From NCBI GenBank assembly GCA_964583765.1, contig CAZOWW010000109.1:1-19982 (forward strand): a stretch of 19,982 nucleotides of DNA, written 5' to 3'. Positions 1 to 6,953 of this stretch are shown in pieces (positions within the stretch are counted from its first letter, which is position 1; the number at the start of each line of letters is the position of its first letter). The position numbers and the translations under genes are program-made. A model generated the notes under the pieces. The model was not told the DNA's origin. It saw only the letters and a list, made by a program, of their open reading frames with translations, and did no database searches. Source of the stretch: CAZOWW01 sp964583765. Its GTDB lineage: Bacteria; Actinomycetota; Actinomycetes; Actinomycetales; Kineosporiaceae.

Positions 1-31
1 TCCGGCGCTCGGGCGGCACGGCGTCAGACAC
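1..31 (-). CDS. Possible 5' end of a further minus-strand gene (partial)
   Basis: A GTG at 29-31 on the minus strand opens the reading VSDAVPPERR and runs off the window edge. A purine-rich GGGAGGAG lies about 16 bases upstream, which is further than usual. The GTG overlaps the TGA at 24-26 that ends the open stretch behind the preceding gene, as translationally coupled genes often do. Only ten codons are visible, so no function can be given and the gene itself is uncertain. Confidence 0.2.
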   Translation of the reverse strand, partial: MSDAVPPERR

Positions 32-125
32 GTACCAGCTCGCCCAGCTCCTCCCAGCGGACCGCCGCCCGCTCGCAACTCGTGACGAGAAGTGGGATCC
101 GTTTGCGCCAGGGTGCCGGATCGTT
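24..125 (-). other. Open in-frame stretch behind the TAG stop of the 1129-aa protein
   Basis: After the TAG at 126-128 the same frame stays open for 33 sense codons to a TGA at 24-26. The reading begins NDPAPWRKRIPLLV and ends ERAAVRWEELGELVRV, which is protein-like rather than the Arg/Pro/Gly-rich text of shadow frames. It has no ATG, GTG or TTG of its own with a ribosome site, so it is not an independent gene. It could be a lost C-terminus, a readthrough extension, or chance. Confidence 0.3.
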
Positions 126-3100
126 CTACGCGAGAACCGTCCCGAGCGTGCTCCAGTCCTGCGTGACGGCACGCAGTTGCCGTTCCAACAGCTCGTCGAG
201 GCGATGGCGCACCACGAGCGGGCGCCCCCACCGCGCGGAGGAGCCGATCGGCGGCAGGTCCCCCCCGAGGGCGAACTCCGGAGTCGTCCCCACGAGACGG
301 TCGAGCCGCTCCATGGCCTGCGCCCGCAGGTCGGGCCGGGAGGAGAACCGGGGGTAGAGGGCCAGAGACTCCCAGGCCAGCCGGTCGTCCAGACGCGTGC
401 GGGCGAACCGGTCCAGCAGCTCCCGCGGCGGGATCGAGCTCACGGGCAGGTCGCACTCCAGCGCACGCCAACGGCGCACCACCTCGGGCACCCTGCGCGC
501 GAGAGCCTCCACGAGGAACCGATCGTGCACCTCGATCCGGCGCCGGGTGCGTGCCGCCGACCGGTGATCGGCGCCGAAGACTCCCGCCGTGTCCCAGATC
601 CGGGCCGTCCTGGCGGGCGGGGTTCCGCCGTCCGCCAGGTCCCGATCCGCGGGCCGCCCCGCGTACGGGTCACCGCCGAAGACCGCCGAGGCCCACCCCC
701 GGAACCGCGGGTGCGCCCGGAGGCTCTCCAGATCCGGATCGCCGTGAAGCATCCAGTCCCGACCACCGGCCTCCACGAGAGTGCGGCCATGGCGTCCCGG
801 ACCGGCCGCGCCACGGACCGCAGCGTCCAGAGCCTGCACGGCCTCGCGCGCCAGGGCGTCGTAGCGCCTCTTCCACAGGGTCGGCCAGGCGGTGGGGGAG
901 GACACGTCGTGGGCCGCGTCCGAGGAGGGTTCCGCGCGCCGTCCCGCGGAACCGGGTCCGGCGGGGTCGGGGATCACGGCCGCGTACACACACGCCTCCG
1001 CGTAACGCACCGCCCAGCCGTCCGGATGACGGCGGAAGGCCCTCGTCCGCGACCAGCTCCGGACCACCGCGCCCGCCTCGGCCGCCGTGGCCGTCCGCAA
1101 CCGGGCCCAGGCATCCCGGGCCGGGTCGAGCCGTCCCGGATCGGTGTCCTCCACGCCCTCGTGATAGCCGATCTCGCGGTCCCCGGCGATGCGGTGCAAC
1201 CGGTCCAGGTAGTGGAACCGGGCCAGCAGTCGCAGCAGCTCCTCGAGGACGACGGCGGCCCGGACCGGGCTCCGGCGACGCCCCCCTGACCGCGGCCACC
1301 CGAGCTCGTCCAGCAGTGCACGGTGGACGAACAACCGCAGGTCGAGCTGGGCGCTCAGACGCAGCAGCCGCACCCGCTCCCGATCCCGGACCCGGGGATC
1401 GATCCCGCTGCGGCAGCCGTCGTCCAGCAGCAGGAGGCAGTGGTGTGCCGCCCAGGAGGCGACGGACCCCACCAGTTGACGATCCAGATGCAGCCGACGC
1501 CAGGCCGAGGGGTCCCGCAGCGACTCGGCCACCCGCTCGAACGAGCCCGGCAACGGCAGCAGACCCAGCCGGCGCAGGGTCTCGGCGAGGACGATCTCGA
1601 CGGAGTCCGGGGCACAGCCCGGTGCCAGGGTGAGACGGCTGAGGGCGGCCTCGTCCTGCACGCACCCGGGCAGGAAAGTCCCGAAGAACCAGGTCAGCTC
1701 GTCCACCCAGGCGGACAGGTCGAGGACGGCGGGAGACCGTCCCCTCGCCGTGTCGCGGTGTCCGCGCGCGGGGAACCCGATTCGGAGGAACCGAGTCCGG
1801 GAAGACCGTCCCCGGGGGGACCGGTCTCGCAGCCGGTCCTCCGACTGCGCCATCAACTCCTCGACCCGCAGCCAGGGCAGCGGTCCCGCAGCTGCATCCG
1901 ACGTCCCGTCGCGGTCGTCCGGGTCTCCGCCGTCGTCACCGCAAGGACCGCCATCGTCACCACGAGACCCGTCCTCGGGGTGTCGCGCAACCGGGGACCC
2001 GTCCGACCGGACCCCGGGGACGTCGAGGTCGGGCCCGGCCCACGGCCGGACCGGGAACTCACCGCTGCGCTCGTGCGACTCGGCGAACCAGACCGCGTCC
2101 AGGAGAGGGAATTCCTGGGTCAGCAGGTGCCGGTAACGCTCCCGGAGGAAACCGCGCAGCTGTTTCGCCCGCTCCTCCCGATCCCGGTCCTCGGCCTCCT
2201 GTACGGGTGCCCGGAGACGGCCCAGGGACGAGCGTGCCGCCCAGCCCGGCGGTCGGGCCCACGGATCGGGGCCGTGGTACCCCCCGAGAGCCCGCCGCCG
2301 GGCCTCGCACCGTTCGAGCTCACCGATCCAGCGGTCGGCCCACTCGTCCACGGACTTCAGCAGGACCAGGTAGCGCCAGGTCAGCGCCTGTGCGGGCGTT
2401 CCCCACGGGTCGGCTGCCGGGGAGCCCCGCCGCACCCGTGAGCTCCCGCCGGGGACGGCCGGCACGGGGAACGGACGCCGTCCCGACGAGCCGGGCGAGG
2501 GCGGTTCGTCCGACCAGGGCGGTTCGGTCGATCCCGCCGGCCCGAGGAACCCGGCCGATCCCACGGGTGCGAGAAAGGATGCCTGCCCCGAGGCATAGGT
2601 GTGCAGGGCGTCCTCGAACTGACCGAGCCGCTCCTGACACTCACCGAGCAGATGTCGCAGCGCGGTGTTCGTGGGATCCGCGTGCAGCCCCGCGCGCGCC
2701 ACCTGCACCGCACGGTCGAACTCCCCGCAGGCGGACAGTTGCGTCGCCTCGTCGTGCGCACACACCGATCCGGCCCGTGGACCCCGGTGGGTCCGGCGTC
2801 GCCCCCCGACCCACCACGGACGTCCCGCCGACCCACCGGAACTCCCTGCGGTGCCGCCCGAACGCCAGCTGAGAACCGTGGCGGCCGCCGAGACCGCGAC
2901 GTCCTCCGGGGTCCGTGCCCGGACCGTGTCGGTGAAGGCCACGCGTCCGGTCGGCCGGTGCTCGACCGTCACGACCAGGACGAGGTCGCCCGTGGCGTCC
3001 CGTGGGCACAGCGTGCCCGAGACCCGCCAGCCGCGCCGTCCCCGGGGGTCGGACCAGCTGCGGACACGAGCCCCGGTCCGGACCTCGAGCTCGATGGCCG

Positions 3101-3515
3101 GCGCCGCGGCCACGACGGGACCCGCACCGGTGCACCCGGGCAACGGCCCCGGGGCCGGAACCCCGCCCCGGGCCAGACGGTCGCGCAGGACGGCCTCGAT
3201 CACCGGCTGCCGGGTCTCGGCTCTCTGGGCTGCGTCCTCCCCGGCGGCGTCCGTGATCTCCGCCAGGACGAGGGGGCCCCGGGGGGAGCGCCTCGCCGTC
3301 CAGCGCACGGCCGTCAGGGCGATCAGCGCCAGGACGAGGAACACCTCGCCCAGCGGCGGCACGTCGAGGAACCCGAACCAGTGCCAGTCCGGCCACGTGG
3401 CCACCGCGTGCCGTGCGGTCGGCCACCGATCGGCCGCGACGGTTCCGGCCACCGGGACGAGGACCACCAGGCTCCATGCCGGCAGTCCGCCCGCCAACCG
3501 CAGTCTCCTCGCCAT
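126..3515 (-). CDS. Large membrane-anchored TPR protein of unknown function
   Basis: This 1129-residue protein is not one I can assign to a named family. Two hydrophobic segments near the N-terminus (about 13-30 and 55-71) predict a membrane hairpin anchor. Residues 135-215 alternate like a beta-rich domain (IELEVRTGARVRSW, LVLVVTVEHRPTGRVAF). Residues about 251-311 read as one or two TPR helical hairpins (GEFDRAVQVARAGLHADPTN, then LGECQERLGQFEDALHTYASG). Two low-complexity linkers rich in Pro, Gly, Ser and Asp follow, at about 312-375 and 480-560. The rest is helical and rich in Trp, Arg and Leu. Near the C-terminus GDPDLESLRAHPRFRGW resembles the closing motif of many TPR proteins. The ATG at 3515 is chosen because an extended Shine-Dalgarno sequence, GGGGTGATCC, precedes it. 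Actinomycetes carry large two-TM TPR proteins of this general type, but the role is unknown; a scaffold at the membrane is a guess. Confidence 0.75.
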   Translation of the reverse strand: MARRLRLAGGLPAWSLVVLVPVAGTVAADRWPTARHAVATWPDWHWFGFLDVPPLGEVFLVLALIALTAVRWTARRSPRGPLVLAEITDAAGEDAAQRAETRQPVIEAVLRDRLARGGVPAPGPLPGCTGAGPVVAAAPAIELEVRTGARVRSWSDPRGRRGWRVSGTLCPRDATGDLVLVVTVEHRPTGRVAFTDTVRARTPEDVAVSAAATVLSWRSGGTAGSSGGSAGRPWWVGGRRRTHRGPRAGSVCAHDEATQLSACGEFDRAVQVARAGLHADPTNTALRHLLGECQERLGQFEDALHTYASGQASFLAPVGSAGFLGPAGSTEPPWSDEPPSPGSSGRRPFPVPAVPGGSSRVRRGSPAADPWGTPAQALTWRYLVLLKSVDEWADRWIGELERCEARRRALGGYHGPDPWARPPGWAARSSLGRLRAPVQEAEDRDREERAKQLRGFLRERYRHLLTQEFPLLDAVWFAESHERSGEFPVRPWAGPDLDVPGVRSDGSPVARHPEDGSRGDDGGPCGDDGGDPDDRDGTSDAAAGPLPWLRVEELMAQSEDRLRDRSPRGRSSRTRFLRIGFPARGHRDTARGRSPAVLDLSAWVDELTWFFGTFLPGCVQDEAALSRLTLAPGCAPDSVEIVLAETLRRLGLLPLPGSFERVAESLRDPSAWRRLHLDRQLVGSVASWAAHHCLLLLDDGCRSGIDPRVRDRERVRLLRLSAQLDLRLFVHRALLDELGWPRSGGRRRSPVRAAVVLEELLRLLARFHYLDRLHRIAGDREIGYHEGVEDTDPGRLDPARDAWARLRTATAAEAGAVVRSWSRTRAFRRHPDGWAVRYAEACVYAAVIPDPAGPGSAGRRAEPSSDAAHDVSSPTAWPTLWKRRYDALAREAVQALDAAVRGAAGPGRHGRTLVEAGGRDWMLHGDPDLESLRAHPRFRGWASAVFGGDPYAGRPADRDLADGGTPPARTARIWDTAGVFGADHRSAARTRRRIEVHDRFLVEALARRVPEVVRRWRALECDLPVSSIPPRELLDRFARTRLDDRLAWESLALYPRFSSRPDLRAQAMERLDRLVGTTPEFALGGDLPPIGSSARWGRPLVVRHRLDELLERQLRAVTQDWSTLGTVLA

Positions 3516-3897
3516 TGAGGATCACCCCACGAAGCTCGGACCCGGACCTGCTCGGGCGACAGGACGTCCCGGCACCCCGACACCAGGACGGGCGATGGCG
3601 CCCGCACCGTGCCCCGCACCCCGCCGGAACACGACGATCGGACGCCATCAGACGTTTGTCATCGCAACGTGACTATTCTGGCACTTTCCGGCGTCAGATG
3701 ACACGCCTTGTGGCATATCTCCGGCTATCCCGGCGCCGCGCCGCAGTGCGCCTCGCGCGCGGACCCCACCGGGCCCAGTCCGACCGGCCGCGGTCACTCC
3801 AGCCAAGCCGTCCCCACCGTGTCCCACCCGGGGCCACCCCAACCAGGCGGTACCACCGGCGATCAGCCCGGGGTCACCCCAGCCGGCACCGGGTCAC
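3516..3897. other. 382-bp intergenic gap with promoter-like and repeat sequence
   Basis: No gene is supported here. The gap separates the end of the polysaccharide deacetylase gene from the start of the TPR protein, both on the minus strand. The part around 3640-3720 is clearly less GC-rich than its surroundings, as expected of a promoter region. The part nearest the deacetylase carries the 20-bp-period repeat described separately. Confidence 0.6.
3670..3705 (-). promoter_or_regulatory. Candidate promoter of the TPR protein gene
   Basis: On the minus strand a CTGACG (-35-like) is followed after about 16 bases by TAGTCA, inside the AT-richer CCAGAATAGTCACG. This would leave a leader of about 150 bases before the ATG at 3515. 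Neither hexamer is a good match to the housekeeping consensus, so the call rests mainly on the local drop in GC content. Confidence 0.3.
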
Positions 3898-3904
3898 TCA
3901 GGCC
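3771..3904. repeat. Degenerate tandem repeat with 20-bp period
   Basis: Copies close to GGTCACYCCAGCC begin at 3792, 3832, 3872 and 3892, that is at spacings of 40, 40 and 20 bases. The intervening 20-bp registers (3811, 3851) are more diverged but keep C-rich text and a CCCG ending. On the minus strand each good copy contains a small dyad such as GGGGTGACCCC. The last copy covers the stop codon of the deacetylase gene (3898-3900). Confidence 0.5.
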
Positions 3905-4872
3905 CGGCCGTCCATGCGCACGAAACGGAACCCGTGTGCCCGGTAGTAATTGATGATCTTCGGTACCGCCATTGCCGTGGCGGCCCGGAAGCCCCCGCCG
4001 TCGTGCAGGAGGATCACCGGATGGTGCAGGTGACCGATGTCGATCGCCCGGCGGAAGATCACGTCGGCAAGCGCCGCGGTGCGCGCCGGACTCGCCGCGG
4101 AGACCCCGCCCTCCACCTGCCAGTCCCGCGGGTCCACCGACCAGAGCACGACGGACTCGCGCAGCAGGTGCGCCGTCGGGACGACGGTCGCCGGGACGAA
4201 ACCCCCGGGCGGACGGAAGAAGCAGGCGCGCCGGCCGGTCGCCGCGATCACGGCCCGGTCCGTCCGGGCGATCTCCTCGGTCAGCACGGGGGCGGTCCAC
4301 CCGCCGGGCACCTCACGCGGGTAGCGGTGGTCCCAGGTGTGGTTGCCCACGAGGTTTCCGCCGACCTCCGCGGCCGCCGTGTACTGCGGGAAGGCGAGGA
4401 CGTGCTGGCCGATGACGAAGAACGTCGCGTGCACGTGGGCGCGAGCGAGCGCGGCCAGGACCCGTGGCGTCCAGGGACTCGGCCCGTCGTCGAAGGTCAG
4501 GGCCACCGTCCGCCCGGCGCCAGGGGCTGAGCCGATGCGGCCGCCCGTGGCCGACGGGCAGAGGGGAACGTGCCAGGACAGGTGCGTGTCGAGCCGGGCA
4601 GGCGGGTGGTGCGGACGAGCAGGTCCACTCGGCGTCGGACTCGGCCCCGCCGTGGTCGTGCTCGTGACACTCGGGGCCGATGCCGCCTGGCGCCCCGGGG
4701 AGGCGGCCAGGACGCCGGCGACGAGCGTCAGGCCCAGGAGCACCGTGACCAACCGCCCCCGCGCATCCCGCCACACCCGAGGCCACACCGGGCCGGTCGG
4801 GGCAGGAGGCGGCGATGAGGTCACGAACAGGTAACGCCACGGTCGGGCCAAAAGGTTGCACGCCGCCACCAA
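3898..4872 (-). CDS. NodB-type polysaccharide deacetylase, membrane-anchored
   Basis: This is a carbohydrate esterase family 4 enzyme, which removes N- or O-acetyl groups from peptidoglycan, chitin-like or other cell-surface polymers. All five NodB motifs are readable: TFDDGP (126-131), NHTWDH (177-182, metal histidines), RPPGG (220-224), VDPRDW (246-251) and LLHDGGG (288-294). A hydrophobic segment at about 41-57 followed by a Ser/Thr/Pro linker to about residue 92 indicates a signal anchor or signal peptide with the catalytic domain outside the cell. The start is uncertain: TTG at 4872, GTG at 4869 or GTG at about 4824 are all possible and none has a clear ribosome site. The gene lies 110 bases behind the MprF-like gene on the same strand and may share its transcript. 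The exact substrate cannot be read from the sequence. Confidence 0.92.
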   Translation of the reverse strand: MVAACNLLARPWRYLFVTSSPPPAPTGPVWPRVWRDARGRLVTVLLGLTLVAGVLAASPGRQAASAPSVTSTTTAGPSPTPSGPARPHHPPARLDTHLSWHVPLCPSATGGRIGSAPGAGRTVALTFDDGPSPWTPRVLAALARAHVHATFFVIGQHVLAFPQYTAAAEVGGNLVGNHTWDHRYPREVPGGWTAPVLTEEIARTDRAVIAATGRRACFFRPPGGFVPATVVPTAHLLRESVVLWSVDPRDWQVEGGVSAASPARTAALADVIFRRAIDIGHLHHPVILLHDGGGFRAATAMAVPKIINYYRAHGFRFVRMDGRA

Positions 4873-4890
4873 CTCGTCTGAGTGGCCTAG

Positions 4891-4986
4891 CTAACAGCAC
4901 TCTCGGTAATCACTCCTCACCCGATCGTCGTCGATCGCGGCGCCGACGAGGGGGAGTGTCACCGTGAGCAGCGCCGGCAGGGTCAC
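4891..4986 (-). CDS. Possible small hydrophobic peptide overlapping the MprF-like stop
   Basis: A GTG at 4984-4986 overlaps the TGA of the upstream lipid-synthase gene in a GTGA junction, the commonest coupling arrangement in this window. The frame runs 31 codons to a TAG at 4891-4893. The N-terminal half (VTLPALLTVTLPLVGAAI) could span a membrane; the C-terminal half is charged (DDDRVRSDYRE) and ends in Cys-Cys. There is no strong ribosome site, and the length is short enough that chance is a real alternative. If real, it would form a three-gene transcript with its neighbours. Confidence 0.3.
   Translation of the reverse strand: MTLPALLTVTLPLVGAAIDDDRVRSDYRECC
4922..4937. repeat. Perfect dyad between MprF-like and deacetylase genes
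   Basis: CGATCG, a four-base spacer TCGT, and CGATCG form a perfect 16-bp dyad. It lies within the possible small gene and between the two flanking genes. It could be a weak hairpin or an operator; no T-tract follows on the minus strand. Confidence 0.4.
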
Positions 4987-6695
4987 CCGCTGCCGGTCAG
5001 CCACCGCAGGCGAGGCCGCTGCAGGAACGCTTCCGCCTCCAGAGCGGCAATGCCCACCCGCGGGAGTTCCGACGCCCGCCGGAAGCAGATGAACCGCGGT
5101 TGCCAGCGCGGGTTGTACTTGGCGTTGGCGCGGTACAAGGACTCGATCTGCCACCAGCGGGACCCCAGCAGGAGCACCCGCCGCCACATCCGCAGGGCGG
5201 GCCCGGCGCCGATGCGCGACCCCCGCTCGAAGACCGACCGGAACACCGCGAAGTTGAGCGAGATCCGCCGCACCCCGAGGGCAGCGGCCTGTTCCGCGAC
5301 CGAGGCCACGAGGAACTCCACGGTGCCGTTCTCGCTGCCCCTCGACCTGCGCATGAGATCCAGGGACAGGCCGTCCGTTCCCCAGGGCACGAAGGTGAGC
5401 ACCGCCACCAGCGCGCCGTCCCCGTCCCAGGCCCGGGCGACCACCACCTCCGGATCGGCGGGGTCCCCCAGACGGCCCAGCGCCATCGAGAAGCCCCGCT
5501 CCTCCTCCTCGCCCCGCAGCGCCTCCGCGACCGCCACGGCCTGGGTCAGCTCCTCCGCGGTGAGGTCACCCTGCCGGCACACGGTCACGCGGTACCCGGC
5601 GCGCCGCACCCGGTTCACCGCCTGCCGCACGACCCGCATGGACCGGCCCTCCAGCTGGAAGGTCTCCAGATCCAGGATCGCCTCGTCCCCGAGTTCGAAG
5701 GCATCGAGCCCGGCCCGCCCGTACGCCAGGGCAGCGGTCTCCGAGGCGCCGATCACCCCTGGCACCCACGCGTACCGGTCCGCCTCGGCCAGCCAGGCCG
5801 CGATGGCCCCGGGCCACGCCTCGGGGTCGCCGATCGGATCGCCCGAGGCCAGGCTCACCGAGCCCACCACACGGTAGGTCACCGCGGCCTTCCCGCTGGG
5901 GGAGAAGATCACCGTCTTGTCCCGTCGCAGTGCGAAGTACCCCAGGGAGTCGCGTCCGCCCTCGAGCGCGAGCAGTTCCCGGAGCCGTCGTTCGGCCCCC
6001 GACGTCAGACGAGCGGCCTTGGTCACCGGCGCGAGCAACGCCACCAGGGTGAGCAGCGCGGTCAACCCGCCCAGGGTCGACAGCGCGGTCTGGGTGAACG
6101 TGCCGACCGCCGGGCGGCGGAACGCGAGATCCGGTGCGAAGCCGAGCAGGCCGTAGCAGACCTCGGACAACCGGCGGGGCAGGGAGTTGTGCGGAGCCGT
6201 ACGCAGGGTCAGCAACAGGCCGGCGGTCACCGACACCCCGGACATCACCAGCAGCACCCGCAGCGCCACGCGCCGGGAACGACGCACCGATCGCGCGGTG
6301 AAGTCCTTGCGGGCCCACAGCAGCAGCCCGAGGAGGGCCAGGTTCACCACGACGACCCGGAAGTGGTGGGTGTGCAGGTTGGCCAGAGCACCGCCCGCCA
6401 CGGCCACGACCAGGAGCACCCAGGCCCGCCGGGCACGTCGACGCACCGCGCCCGCGAGCAGGAGCATCGTCCCCGCCGCCATGACGCCGGTGGCGAATGC
6501 GGTCCCGTCGACGAGCGCGTCCAGCGCCATGGACGTCCGGCGCAGATGTCGCTCCGGGAGCACGATGTCGAGGACGGAGAAGACGGCGGCCACGCGTACC
6601 GCCCAGGCCACCAGACCGGGAACCCGCGGGCGCAGGGTGGGGGTGCGCTCCGGCGTCTGCACGCCCACCGCTCGCCCGGTTGACGTCTTGATCAC
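4983..6695 (-). CDS. MprF/LysX-type phosphatidylglycerol aminoacyltransferase (DUF2156) with N-terminal membrane domain
   Basis: The protein (570 residues) should transfer an aminoacyl group, classically lysine, from aminoacyl-tRNA to phosphatidylglycerol, lowering the negative charge of the membrane and raising resistance to cationic peptides. About six membrane segments are visible at roughly 27-46, 66-85, 91-107, 113-128, 145-163 and 204-224. The cytoplasmic synthase domain fills about 235-560. It contains LASGDPIGDPEAW, then LSLDLMRR and GTVEFLVASVAEQA, then LNFAVFRSVF, and the family hallmark YRANAKYNPRWQPRFICF at 521-538. There is no lysyl-tRNA synthetase domain, unlike mycobacterial LysX. 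The GTG at 6695 is chosen because a TACACT -10 box sits exactly six bases upstream, giving a leaderless transcript; the frame stays open further upstream, but nothing there looks conserved. The amino acid transferred cannot be told from sequence. Confidence 0.85.
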   Translation of the reverse strand: MIKTSTGRAVGVQTPERTPTLRPRVPGLVAWAVRVAAVFSVLDIVLPERHLRRTSMALDALVDGTAFATGVMAAGTMLLLAGAVRRRARRAWVLLVVAVAGGALANLHTHHFRVVVVNLALLGLLLWARKDFTARSVRRSRRVALRVLLVMSGVSVTAGLLLTLRTAPHNSLPRRLSEVCYGLLGFAPDLAFRRPAVGTFTQTALSTLGGLTALLTLVALLAPVTKAARLTSGAERRLRELLALEGGRDSLGYFALRRDKTVIFSPSGKAAVTYRVVGSVSLASGDPIGDPEAWPGAIAAWLAEADRYAWVPGVIGASETAALAYGRAGLDAFELGDEAILDLETFQLEGRSMRVVRQAVNRVRRAGYRVTVCRQGDLTAEELTQAVAVAEALRGEEEERGFSMALGRLGDPADPEVVVARAWDGDGALVAVLTFVPWGTDGLSLDLMRRSRGSENGTVEFLVASVAEQAAALGVRRISLNFAVFRSVFERGSRIGAGPALRMWRRVLLLGSRWWQIESLYRANAKYNPRWQPRFICFRRASELPRVGIAALEAEAFLQRPRLRWLTGSG

Positions 6696-6701
6696 ACCTG
6701 A

Positions 6702-6707
6702 AGTGTA
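6702..6707 (-). promoter_or_regulatory. -10 box (TACACT) for a leaderless transcript
   Basis: TACACT on the minus strand ends six bases before the GTG at 6695, the spacing expected if transcription starts at the start codon. No good -35 lies at 16-18 bases; a TTGACA exists about 44 bases further upstream, too far for this box. Leaderless genes with only a -10 element are common in actinomycetes. Confidence 0.55.
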
Positions 6708-6802
6708 GGAGGCACGGGACCGCCCGGGTGCCGTCGTCGCTGTCAGACGGCTGTCAACACCCTCACAAGATGCTGGGAGGGGGTGCTCCGGATCACCGGG
6801 CC

Positions 6803-6830
6803 CCTGCCCTCGGGACCCCCCATGGGCAGG
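6803..6830 (+). other. Inverted repeat in the tex leader region
   Basis: CCTGCCC (6803-6809) and GGGCAGG (6824-6830) form a perfect 7-bp stem with a 14-base loop. It lies in the 258-bp divergent gap between the MprF-like gene and tex. It could be a leader hairpin or a terminator for reads coming from either side; no T-tract is present. The rest of this gap holds no convincing tex promoter. Confidence 0.3.
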
Positions 6831-6953
6831 TGCCGCGGGGTGTGTCACCGTGCCACAGCCGGGATGGGAAGAATGGGCGGGGTCGCACTGCGCCCTCCGC
6901 ACCGGGCGGAGCCCGGCGCAGGTACGTCCGCTCCAGGAAGGTGGAACCCCCTC

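Noticed and set aside
177..2441. Several long plus-strand frames opposite the 1129-residue protein.
   Set aside because: They have shadow composition and no ribosome sites. The minus-strand frame has an extended Shine-Dalgarno sequence, membrane helices and TPR motifs.
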